A stretch of 64,000 nucleotides of DNA from Aminomonas paucivorans DSM 12260 (GTDB taxonomy: Bacteria > Synergistota > Synergistia > Synergistales > Synergistaceae). Under the pieces are notes generated by a model. The model worked only from the letters and a program-made list of their open reading frames with translations. It ran no database searches and was not told the origin of the DNA. Position numbers and translations under genes: made by a program. The stretch spans positions 2,389,812-2,453,811 of the forward strand of contig NZ_CM001022.1 in the NCBI RefSeq assembly GCF_000165795.1, in the 5' to 3' direction. Shown here in pieces: positions 27,600 to 35,293 of this stretch (the stretch's first letter is position 1; every line of letters starts with the position of its first letter).

Positions 27600-28613
27600 A
27601 TGGCGGAAAGCGTGACGGTGCGGGACATTCTGGAGGCCCTGGATTGGATCACCGGGGGCCGGGTGGTGAAGGGCCCCGGCGACCTGGGGGGGCAGAACCC
27701 CTTCGTGTTGACCAAGTCGTCGGGGATCCCGGGGAAGTCGGTCACGGAGACCCCCGGCCTGGTGTGGGGGGACCCGTCGGCCCGGGTGCGGCGGGCGGCG
27801 GTGCTCATGACCCTCACGGAGAGCGCCATCGAACTGGCCGCCGCCACGGGGGTGGAGTGCCTGGTGGCCCACCACCCCATCGCCGACGGGGCCAACTCCG
27901 GCGGGGTGACCCTGAAGAACTACCTGGGCCTCTACGGTCTCCACGCCCTGGAGCTGCACGAGGCCTTCCACGGCCTCCACCCGGGGATTCCCTGGCTCCA
28001 CGGCCACCGGGCCCTGGAGGTGGACATCCGGGCGGGGGGGATCCACGGGAACATCCTCTACTACGGCGAGGCCCTGCCGGAGGTGCGCACCCTGGGGAAC
28101 CTGCTGGACCGGCTGGAATCCCTCATGGACCTGAAGACGGAACGGGAGGCCCTGGAACAGGAACGGCGCCTCCGGAACTGCCCGGACCTCCTGGAGACCT
28201 GCGTCTCCACCCGGGGGCACATCCTCCTGGGGACTCCCGAAAGCCCGGTGCGCCGGCTGCTGCACATCTTCCCCCACACGGGCTTCACCCCGGAGCACCT
28301 GGAGGCGGCCAAGGCGGCCCACCCCGACGCGGACACGGTGCTGGCCACCATCAGCCGGGTCTACCCGGGCAACCCCCTGATCGACAAGGCGCGGGAGCTG
28401 GGGATGAACTTCCTCTGCGGCAACTCCCACGCCCTGGAAATCCTGGAAAACGGCATCCCCCTGGCCCGGGCCCTGGCGACGCGGCTCCCCGGCCTGGAGG
28501 TGCGGGTCTTCCGGGAGCGGGTGACCAGCTACCCCCTGGACGAGGTGGGATCCGGCACGATCCGGGACTACGGGCGGGACATGGCCTCCCGCTACCTGCC
28601 CGGGACCCGGTAA
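27600..28613 (+). CDS. Nif3-like dinuclear metal-centre protein
   Basis: Protein of 337 residues, tentatively of the Nif3/YbgI family of dinuclear-metal proteins, whose cellular reaction is not settled. The support is the VECLVAHHPIADG motif (vicinal histidines as in the Nif3 HHP motif) near residue 90 and HGHRALEVD near 140, with further candidate ligands in LLHIFPHTGF and LCGNSHALEIL. It differs from the usual compact family member in having an extra N-terminal stretch. ATG 27600 has AGGGAGAGAGCAGGA upstream. It is the second gene of the operator-controlled operon; a role in ring opening or amide hydrolysis of the operon's substrate is a guess. Confidence 0.6.
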   Translation: MAESVTVRDILEALDWITGGRVVKGPGDLGGQNPFVLTKSSGIPGKSVTETPGLVWGDPSARVRRAAVLMTLTESAIELAAATGVECLVAHHPIADGANSGGVTLKNYLGLYGLHALELHEAFHGLHPGIPWLHGHRALEVDIRAGGIHGNILYYGEALPEVRTLGNLLDRLESLMDLKTEREALEQERRLRNCPDLLETCVSTRGHILLGTPESPVRRLLHIFPHTGFTPEHLEAAKAAHPDADTVLATISRVYPGNPLIDKARELGMNFLCGNSHALEILENGIPLARALATRLPGLEVRVFRERVTSYPLDEVGSGTIRDYGRDMASRYLPGTR

Positions 28614-28642
28614 CGGGGAAGACGAGGAAGGGAGAGAGGATC

Positions 28643-29734
28643 ATGAGCGAAGCGCGGGCAGAGCGGGTGGAATCGACGGGGGTTCGGCGATTCGAGCGGA
28701 TCGAAGGGGTGGGACTGGGGCTGGTGGCCCTGTCCCTGGGGCTTCTGGTGTGGAACCCCGGAGCCATCGCGGGGCTCTTCAACGCCATGGTGGACCGGGC
28801 CTTTCCCCTGGTGGTGAGCGTGTTCCTCACCGGCAAGGTGGGGGTGGCCATCCTGTGCAGCGTCATGATGGGACGCATCCTGGAGCGGTGCGGCTTCACC
28901 GACGCCCTCATGCGCCTCTTCGTGCCCCTCACCTCCCGGCTGGGGGTGAACGCGGCGGTGATCGTGCCGTCGGTGTACAACATTCTGGGGGACATCAACG
29001 CGGCGGGGCGCATCGCCGGTCCCATCCTGGTGAAGGCGGGGGCCACCAAGGACGAGCAGAAGATCGCCATCGCCACCATGGTACAGTCCCAGCAGTCCTT
29101 CTCCACCTTCATGTTCGGTCTCATCGCCCTCACCGCCGTGGGGGTCAAGGCCTACGCGGTGGTGTTCCTGGCGGTCTTCGCCCCTCTGGTGGTGGTGCCC
29201 CTGGTGCTGCGCCTCACCCTGTGGCGGAACACCCGAGCGGTAGCGATCCACGAGCTGCCCCGGTTCACCCCCACCAAGGGGGCCCTGCCCACCCTCTTCG
29301 GGGCGGCCAAGGAGGGGGCGGAACTGCTCTTCCTGCTCATCATCCCCGCCGTGGGGGCCATCTTCGCCCTCATCGGCGCCCTGGACTACCTGGGGATCTG
29401 GAAGCCCATCGAATCGTCCCTGGGGAGCCTGCTGTCCGCCCTGGCCATCGACCCCAAGACGGGGATGGTGTCCATCCTGGCCTCCCCCACCCTGGCCATG
29501 GCGCAGCTCAAGGACGTGGCGGCGGGGATGGACCCGAAGCTGGTGGTGGGTTCCTTCGTCCTGGCCGCCTCGGGGTTCCCCTTCTCGGTGATCCTGGGGC
29601 AGATCCCCGCCATCTGGTCGGACTGCACGGACCTGAACGAGAAGGAGGCCATGGGGGCGGCGGTGCTGGGGGCCACCATGCGCCTGTTCACCGCCGGGGC
29701 GGTGGCCCTGCTGGTGACCCCCCTGGTGCTGTAG
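28643..29734 (+). CDS. GATE-domain (nucleoside-recognition-like) membrane protein
   Basis: Inner-membrane protein of 363 residues with about eight hydrophobic helices. Polar signatures lie within helices, such as NILGDINAAGRIAGPI and VQSQQSFSTFMFG, and the second half begins with LFLLIIPAVGAIFALIGAL. This pattern is seen in proteins carrying the GATE/nucleoside-recognition domain (PF07670), many of which are uncharacterised transporters. ATG 28643 has GGGAGAGAGGA 5 bases upstream. It follows the Nif3-like gene by 29 bases and precedes an FAD oxidoreductase gene, so it probably imports the operon's substrate. Confidence 0.7.
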   Translation: MSEARAERVESTGVRRFERIEGVGLGLVALSLGLLVWNPGAIAGLFNAMVDRAFPLVVSVFLTGKVGVAILCSVMMGRILERCGFTDALMRLFVPLTSRLGVNAAVIVPSVYNILGDINAAGRIAGPILVKAGATKDEQKIAIATMVQSQQSFSTFMFGLIALTAVGVKAYAVVFLAVFAPLVVVPLVLRLTLWRNTRAVAIHELPRFTPTKGALPTLFGAAKEGAELLFLLIIPAVGAIFALIGALDYLGIWKPIESSLGSLLSALAIDPKTGMVSILASPTLAMAQLKDVAAGMDPKLVVGSFVLAASGFPFSVILGQIPAIWSDCTDLNEKEAMGAAVLGATMRLFTAGAVALLVTPLVL

Positions 29735-29818
29735 CCCCACGGGACGGAAGAAGGACGGAACGGGCCGGGCCCCCGGCACTCGGGGGCTCGGCGGATCGGG
29801 GAAGGAAGGGATGAACCG

Positions 29819-31123
29819 GTGAAAAGGGAGACGAAGGTCCTGGTGTCGGGAGGCGGCTGGGGAGGCTGCGCCGCCGCAGAGGCGGCAGCCCTGGCGGGAG
29901 CCCGGGTGACCCTGCTGGAGCGCACGGACATGCTCCTGGGAACGGGGCTGGTGGGGGGCATCTTCCGCAACAACGGGAGGTTCGCCGCAGCAGAGGAGCT
30001 GATCGCCCTGGGCTGCGGCCTGGTGGAGGTGATGGACGCCTGCGCCCGGCATCGGGACGTGGACTTCCCGGGGCACCGCCACGCCAGCCTCTACGACGTG
30101 TACCGCATCGAACCCGCCGTGCAAGCCCGGCTGGAGGAGCTGGGGGTGCGGGTGCTCACCGAGACCTCCGGGGTGGACGCGGCGGTGGAGGGGGGACGGG
30201 TGGTCTCGGTGCGCACCTCCCGGGGGGAGACCCTGGAGACGGACGCCCTGGTGGACGCCTCAGGCACCTCCGCCACCCCGGGCAACTGCGTCCGCCACGG
30301 CAAGGGCTGCGCCCTGTGCATCCTGCGCTGTCCCGCCTTCACCCCCCGGGTGAGCCTCACCACCCGCCTGGGGGTGGAGGAGTACGACGGCCATCGCGCC
30401 GACGGAACCCTGGGTGCCATGAGCGGCTCCTGCAAGCTCTTCAAGGAGTCCCTGGACCCTGCCCTGGCCCGGGAGCTGGACGAGAAGGGAGTCTGTCTGG
30501 TACCGGTGCCCGAGGCGGTGCGGGAGGACCTCTCCATCCTGGGGACCAAGGCCTGCCAGCAGTACGCCCTGAAGGAGTTCGTGGAGAACCTGGTGCTCCT
30601 GGACACGGGCCCCGCCAAGCTCATGACCCCCACCTTCCCCCTGGAGCAGCTCCGCCGGGTCCCGGGGATGGAGCGGGCCCGGTTCGAAGACCCCCTGGGA
30701 GGGGGACGGGGCAACTCCATGCGCTTCTTCCGCTTCGCCCGGTGCGACGCCTCCCTGCGGGCCCGGGGCCCCGCCGAAAACCTCTTCTGCGCCGGGGAGC
30801 GGGGAGGCCCCATGGTGGGACACACGGAGGCCCTGGTCACGGGAGCCCTGGCGGGGCACAACGCGGCGCGGTGCGCCCTGGGGCTGGACCCCCTGGTGCT
30901 CCCCCCCTCCCTGGCCTGCGGGGACTTCGTGGCCCACGTGCTGGAGCAGGTGGAGACGGAGGCAGGACGGGGCACCAAGTTCACCTTCTCCGGCTCCGTC
31001 TACCTGGAACGCATGAAGGCCCTGGGCCTGGACGGGACGGATGCCCCGGCGATCCGCCGACGGGTGGAGGCTGCGGGGCTCCGGCAGGTCTTCCGTACCC
31101 CCCTGACGACCCTTCGGGCATAG
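29819..31123 (+). CDS. FAD-dependent oxidoreductase
   Basis: Flavoprotein of 434 residues of the FAD-dependent oxidoreductase group (PF12831-like). The N-terminal dinucleotide-binding fold is visible as VLVSGGGWGGCAAAEAA, ending in LLERTDML, followed by a TGLVGGIFRNNGRF flavin contact. A middle region has the cysteine cluster GKGCALCILRCP, which could be redox-active or metal-binding. The C-terminal FAD motif FCAGERGGPMVGHTEALVTG is typical of the fold. GTG 29819 is used; the ATG 8 bases earlier runs into a stop. Fourth gene of the operator-controlled operon, closed by a terminator. Substrate unknown. Confidence 0.82.
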   Translation: MKRETKVLVSGGGWGGCAAAEAAALAGARVTLLERTDMLLGTGLVGGIFRNNGRFAAAEELIALGCGLVEVMDACARHRDVDFPGHRHASLYDVYRIEPAVQARLEELGVRVLTETSGVDAAVEGGRVVSVRTSRGETLETDALVDASGTSATPGNCVRHGKGCALCILRCPAFTPRVSLTTRLGVEEYDGHRADGTLGAMSGSCKLFKESLDPALARELDEKGVCLVPVPEAVREDLSILGTKACQQYALKEFVENLVLLDTGPAKLMTPTFPLEQLRRVPGMERARFEDPLGGGRGNSMRFFRFARCDASLRARGPAENLFCAGERGGPMVGHTEALVTGALAGHNAARCALGLDPLVLPPSLACGDFVAHVLEQVETEAGRGTKFTFSGSVYLERMKALGLDGTDAPAIRRRVEAAGLRQVFRTPLTTLRA

Positions 31124-31132
31124 AAAACCACG

Positions 31133-31173
31133 AGCCCCCCTTCACCTTCCGGCGAAGAGGGGCTACCCTTTTT
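31133..31173 (+). terminator. terminator after the FAD-oxidoreductase gene
   Basis: A 10-pair stem with one mismatch (AGCCCC and CTTC arms), then ACCC and five T. Confidence 0.7.
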
Positions 31174-31214
31174 CCCAGCTGCCCCCTTGCGGGGCGTCGC
31201 GAGGAGGTCACCCC

Positions 31215-31934
31215 ATGCACGAACGCTCCAACGTCCAGACCGCCCTGCTGTCCATCCTGGGTTCCGCCCGGCAGCCCCTGGGGGCCGGAGCGGCCCGGGA
31301 GGCCCTCTGCCGGGAGGGCTTCGAGGTCAGCGAGGCCACGGCGGGACGGCTCCTCCGGGCCCTGGAGGAGCAGGGCCTGGCCCGCAAGGTGAGCGTCCAG
31401 GGACGCCTCCTCACGGACCAGGGACGCCTCCTTCTGGAGACCACCCAGCGGGAACAGCGGCGCTCCCAGTCCGCGGAGGCCTTTCTGGAGGTGCTGGAGG
31501 CCACCCAGAGGCGGGAGATGATCGACCTCCTGGTGGCCAGAAGGGCCATCGAGGGAGAGATCGCCTCCCTGGCGGCCCGCTACGGCACGGAGGAGGAGCT
31601 GCGGCAGCTTCGGGAGCTTCTGACCCTGACCCAGGTGGCCCGGGCGGAGGGGCGCAACCTGGCCGCCCTGGACCAGCGCTTCCACGGCCTCATCGCCGCC
31701 ATGTCCCGCAACCGGGTGTTGGAGGCGGCTCTCCAGCTCATCCGACAGCACGGGGACCCCTCTCCCATCCTCCCGGAGATCCGGGCCCGCTCAGGCCACG
31801 GCTCCGGGCAGGACCACGTCCTCATCCTGGAAGCCCTGGAGGCACGGGACCCGGAGCGGGCCCGGGAGGCCATGACGAACCATCTGGGGAGCGTCCTGGC
31901 GGACGTGGAAGCCTATCCGGAAAAACCCCTTTGA
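31215..31934 (+). CDS. FCD-domain transcriptional regulator with an atypical winged helix
   Basis: Cytoplasmic regulator of 239 residues. The N-terminal 70 residues form a winged helix (LLSILGSARQPLGAGAAREA, then VSEATAGRLLRALEEQGLAR) that looks more like the RNase R-type/NrpR winged helix than the GntR domain usual for this class. The C-terminal 150 residues are an FCD ligand-binding domain, with metal-ligand candidates in DLLVARRAIEGEIASLAA, DQRFHGLIAAMSRNRVLEAAL and the H in EALEARDPERAREAMTNHLG. It sits between three promoters that share a GCTCATCA half-site and is the natural candidate to bind them. FCD domains usually bind small organic acids. Confidence 0.8.
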   Translation: MHERSNVQTALLSILGSARQPLGAGAAREALCREGFEVSEATAGRLLRALEEQGLARKVSVQGRLLTDQGRLLLETTQREQRRSQSAEAFLEVLEATQRREMIDLLVARRAIEGEIASLAARYGTEEELRQLRELLTLTQVARAEGRNLAALDQRFHGLIAAMSRNRVLEAALQLIRQHGDPSPILPEIRARSGHGSGQDHVLILEALEARDPERAREAMTNHLGSVLADVEAYPEKPL

Positions 31935-31965
31935 GCGCCCTTCCAACCCGGTTTGTTCCACCTGT

Positions 31966-31990
31966 CGCCCCTCCCTTCGGGAGGGGCGTT
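31966..31990 (+). terminator. terminator of the FCD regulator gene
   Basis: Perfect 10-base stem CGCCCCTCCC with a TTC loop, followed by TTGTATT. Confidence 0.75.
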
Positions 31991-32014
31991 GTATTCTCTT
32001 CGCCCTAGCGGGGA

Positions 32015-32071
32015 TTGACAGACATGGGGGACAACCCTAGCATGTTGCTCATCAGTGATGATGTGCTCATC
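32015..32071 (+). promoter_or_regulatory. promoter and operator half-sites of the ddh-dapF operon
   Basis: TTGACA (32015-32020), a 17-base spacer and TAGCAT (32038-32043). Directly after it are GCTCATCA (32047), TGATGATG (from 32056) and GCTCATCC (32064), half-sites of the motif seen at 26901 and 27027 in a denser, overlapping arrangement. Confidence 0.65.
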
Positions 32072-32118
32072 CGTGAGGAGTCTCGGGGACCGGTCCTGAG
32101 GAAAAAGGAGGGAGTGTC

Positions 32119-33027
32119 TTGGAAAAGCGACGAATCGCCGTGGTGGGCTTCGGCCACGTGGGGTGCGGCGCCGTGGAGGCCCTGGAGGTGGCCCCGGACC
32201 TGGAACTGGCGGGGGTGGTGCTCCAGGATGAGGGGGAGATCCGCCGGGCCTGCTGCAGCCTGGGAAGCGTGCCGGTGGTCCGACACCTGGCAGAGCTGGA
32301 AAAGGTGGACGCGGCGCTCCTGGCGGTGCCCAGCCGCTGCGTCCCCAAACTGGCCCCCCCCATCCTGGAGACGGGGGTCGCCACGGTGGACTGTTACGAC
32401 ATCCACGGGGATCCCCTCATGACCCTTCGGGCGACCCTGGATCCCATCGCCCGGGAGCACGGCACCGCGGCGGTGATCTCCGCGGGGTGGGACCCGGGGA
32501 CGGACTCGGTGGTGCGGACCCTGCTGGAGGCCCTGGTCCCCCGGGGGATCACCTACACCAACTTCGGCCCGGGGATGAGCATGGGACACACGGTGGTGAT
32601 CAAGGGCTTCGAGGGGGTGGAGGACGCCCTGTCCCTCACCATTCCCAAGGGGTGCGGCCTCCACAAGCGGTACGTGTACCTGAAGACCCGGCCGGGGACG
32701 GACTTCGACGCCCTGGTGGCCCGCATCTCCCAGGACCCCTACTTCGCCCACGACGAGGTGCACTTCTTCCCCTGCGAGGACGTGCAGGCCCTGGTGGACA
32801 CGGGGCACGCGGTGCACCTGGAGCGCCGGGGCTCCGCCGGGAAGACCCACAACCAGAAGGTGGACTTTCTCATGTCCGTTACCAACCCCGCCGCCACGGG
32901 ACAGGTGCTGGTCTCCGCCGCCCGGGCGGTCCTGCGCCAGCGCCCGGGAGCCTACACCCTCCCGGAGATCCCCCCGGTGGACTTCCTCCCGGGAGATCGG
33001 GAGTCGCTGCTGCACCGCCTGATCTGA
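32119..33027 (+). CDS. ddh: meso-diaminopimelate D-dehydrogenase-like protein
   Basis: NAD(P)H-dependent dehydrogenase of 302 residues. It matches the pattern of diaminopimelate dehydrogenase (one-step reductive amination of tetrahydrodipicolinate, or the reverse oxidation of meso-DAP). It has the nucleotide motif VVGFGHVGCGAVEAL, then VDCYDIHGDP, the substrate signature SAGWDPGTDSV, and GPGMSMGH. The start is a TTG with AGGAGG 7 bases upstream. It is next to dapF, which supports a DAP/lysine role. The promoter carries the presumed FCD-regulator operator, unusual for a housekeeping pathway, so a related catabolic amino-acid dehydrogenase (such as diaminopentanoate dehydrogenase) is the main alternative. 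Confidence 0.78.
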   Translation: MEKRRIAVVGFGHVGCGAVEALEVAPDLELAGVVLQDEGEIRRACCSLGSVPVVRHLAELEKVDAALLAVPSRCVPKLAPPILETGVATVDCYDIHGDPLMTLRATLDPIAREHGTAAVISAGWDPGTDSVVRTLLEALVPRGITYTNFGPGMSMGHTVVIKGFEGVEDALSLTIPKGCGLHKRYVYLKTRPGTDFDALVARISQDPYFAHDEVHFFPCEDVQALVDTGHAVHLERRGSAGKTHNQKVDFLMSVTNPAATGQVLVSAARAVLRQRPGAYTLPEIPPVDFLPGDRESLLHRLI

Positions 33028-33052
33028 CCCTTCCGCGAGAGGAGAGGCTTCC

Positions 33053-33880
33053 ATGACCCGATACGCCAAGCTTCACGGCAACGGCAACGACTTCCTCGTC
33101 CTGGACCTGCGGGGCACCCCCGGGGAGGGGAAGGACCACGCCGCCGAGGCTCGCGCCCTCTGCCGCCGGGAGGAATCCCTGGGGGCCGACGGACTCCTGC
33201 TGGTGGAAAGCTCCTCCCGCCTGAACTTCCGGATGCGCCTGTTCAACCGGGACGGGTCGGAGGGGGAGATGTGCGGCAACGGGGCCCGGTGCATCGCCCG
33301 GTACGCCTGGGAAACGGGCATCGCCCCGGCGGAGATGGCCTTCGAGACCCTGGGGGGGGACGTGCACGCCCGGGTGGACGCCCCCTTCGTGCGCCTCCGC
33401 CTGGCGGAGGTGGATCTGGGCGACGCGACCTGGGAACGGAAGACCTCCGCAGGGGGGCAGGAGCTGGCCTACTCCTTCCTCACCGTGGGGGTGCCCCACT
33501 GCGTGGTGTTCCTGGAGGACCTGGCGACGCGCCCCCGGGAAGAACTGTTCCGCCTGGGCCGGGAGCTGCGCGGCCGCACGGACCTGTTCCCCCGGGGGAC
33601 CAACGTGAACTTCCTGGCCCCGGAGAAGGAAGGGCTTTTCCTCATCACCTACGAAAGGGGGGTGGAAGACCTCACCCGATCCTGCGGAACCGGCTCCGTG
33701 GCCGCCGCCGTGACGGCCCGTCGCCTGGGCCGATGCGGCGACGACGTGAAGGTGCGCAACCTGGGGGGCATCAACCGGGTCCTCCTGGAGGACTCGGGAC
33801 CGGACCGGGTACGCCCCTCCCTGGAGGGACGCACCGCCCTGGTGGCCTGGATGGAGCCCACGGAGGAGGCTCTGGTTTAG
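33053..33880 (+). CDS. dapF: diaminopimelate epimerase
   Basis: Cofactor-independent epimerase of 275 residues interconverting LL- and meso-diaminopimelate in lysine and peptidoglycan synthesis. Both catalytic cysteines are present, Cys74 in MCGNGARC and Cys211 in SCGTGSVA, with the N-terminal KLHGNGNDFLV and the PHCVVF region. The ATG has GAGAGGAGAGG upstream, and it lies 25 bases behind ddh in the same operon. With Ddh producing meso-DAP directly, DapF would supply or use the LL-isomer. Confidence 0.93.
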   Translation: MTRYAKLHGNGNDFLVLDLRGTPGEGKDHAAEARALCRREESLGADGLLLVESSSRLNFRMRLFNRDGSEGEMCGNGARCIARYAWETGIAPAEMAFETLGGDVHARVDAPFVRLRLAEVDLGDATWERKTSAGGQELAYSFLTVGVPHCVVFLEDLATRPREELFRLGRELRGRTDLFPRGTNVNFLAPEKEGLFLITYERGVEDLTRSCGTGSVAAAVTARRLGRCGDDVKVRNLGGINRVLLEDSGPDRVRPSLEGRTALVAWMEPTEEALV

Positions 33881-33970
33881 GTACGGACATCCTGCGGTAC
33901 GATCCGCGCCGCTTTCCCCGGTTTGGACGGCACCCCGCGTCCGGGTCAAGAGACAAAGGAGGTTCGGAAC

Positions 33971-35233
33971 ATGTCGGAGAAGCAAGAGAACAGCCTCTGG
34001 AAGGCCTATCGGTTTCCTCTCATCCTCATCAGCTCCATCGCCCTGGGCTGCATCCTGGGGGCCCACATGGGCAAGGACGCCCTGATCTTCAAACCCCTGG
34101 GGGACATTTTCCTCAACGCCATGTTCATGGTGGTGGTGCCCCTGGTGTTCACCACCATCTGCAGCGCCGTGGCCAGCATGTCCTCCATGAAACGCCTCGG
34201 CAAGGTCATGGGCTCCATGGTGCTGATCTTCGCCGTCACCGGGGCCATCGCGGCCGTCCTGATGGTGGGCACCGTGGTCCTCTTCCCCCCCGCCGAGGGC
34301 ACCGCCATCACCCTCACCCAGCCGGAGAACCTGGAGAAGCTCAACACGGCGGACCAGGTGGTGCAGGCCATCACCGTGGGGGACTTCCACGAACTCCTCT
34401 CCCGGCGTCACATGCTCCCCCTGATCCTCTTCACCATCCTCTTCGGCATCAGCCTGCAGATGTTGGGGGAACGGTCCCGACCCATCGCCCAGGGCATCTC
34501 CATCCTGGCGGACGCCACCCTCAAGATGGTCCAGATCATCATGTACTACGCCCCTGTGGGCCTGGCGGCCTACTTCGCCACCCTGGTGGGGGACTTCGGC
34601 CCCAACCTGCTGGGGGCCTACTTCCGCTCCATGGTGGTGTACCACGTGGTCACCCTGGCCTACTTCTTCGTGGCCTTCACGGTCTATTCCTGGCTCGCCA
34701 CGGGGGGCCGGGGAACAGGGATCTTCTGGAAGAACATTGTCACCCCCGCCCTCACCGCCCTGGGCACGGGCAGCAGCACCGCCACCCTGCCGGTGAACCT
34801 GGCGGCGGCGGCGCGCATGGGCATCCCCCAGGACATCCGGGAGGTGGTGCTCCCCATCGGAGCCACCGCCCACATGGAAGGCTCCTGCCTCAGCGGGATC
34901 CTCAAGATAGCCTTCCTCTTCGGCATCTTCCACATGCCCTTCGCGGGCCTGGGGACCTTCGCCAGCGCCATCCTCGTGGCGGTGTTGAGCGGCGTGGTGC
35001 TCTCGGGCATCCCCGGCGGCGGACTGGTGGGGGAGATGCTCATCGTGAGCCTCTACGGCTTCCCCCCGGAGGCCTTCCCCATCGTGGCCACCCTGGGCTT
35101 TTTGGTGGACCCCGCCGCCACCATGGTCAACGCCACCGGGGACACCTGCTCCGCCCTCATGGTCTCCCGCATGGTGGAGGGCAAGGGCTGGTTCCAGCGG
35201 TTCTACAAACCCCAGGACGACCCGACGGCCTGA
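33971..35233 (+). CDS. dicarboxylate/amino acid:cation symporter
   Basis: Inner-membrane carrier of 420 residues of the DAACS (glutamate/aspartate symporter) family. Eight helices and two re-entrant hairpins are expected. The serine-rich hairpin is seen as TALGTGSSTATLPVNLAAA, and the substrate/cation region as PIGATAHMEGSCLSGI (family usual NMDGT, here HMEGS), ending with DPAATMVNATGDTCSALMV. The last stretch carries the Asp/Asn/Thr that bind amino acid and cation. The ATG has AAAGGAGG 8 bases upstream, 90 bases behind dapF. It probably imports an amino acid or dicarboxylate coupled to Na+ or H+. Confidence 0.9.
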   Translation: MSEKQENSLWKAYRFPLILISSIALGCILGAHMGKDALIFKPLGDIFLNAMFMVVVPLVFTTICSAVASMSSMKRLGKVMGSMVLIFAVTGAIAAVLMVGTVVLFPPAEGTAITLTQPENLEKLNTADQVVQAITVGDFHELLSRRHMLPLILFTILFGISLQMLGERSRPIAQGISILADATLKMVQIIMYYAPVGLAAYFATLVGDFGPNLLGAYFRSMVVYHVVTLAYFFVAFTVYSWLATGGRGTGIFWKNIVTPALTALGTGSSTATLPVNLAAAARMGIPQDIREVVLPIGATAHMEGSCLSGILKIAFLFGIFHMPFAGLGTFASAILVAVLSGVVLSGIPGGGLVGEMLIVSLYGFPPEAFPIVATLGFLVDPAATMVNATGDTCSALMVSRMVEGKGWFQRFYKPQDDPTA

Positions 35234-35245
35234 GACGTCCACCCC

Positions 35246-35267
35246 AAGGGGCCCTGCGGGGCCCCTT
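35246..35267 (+). terminator. terminator after the symporter gene
   Basis: Perfect 9-base stem AAGGGGCCC with a 4-base loop, then CGCCTTGTTC. Confidence 0.65.
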
Positions 35268-35293
35268 CGCCTTGTTCACGAGGAGGTAAGACC

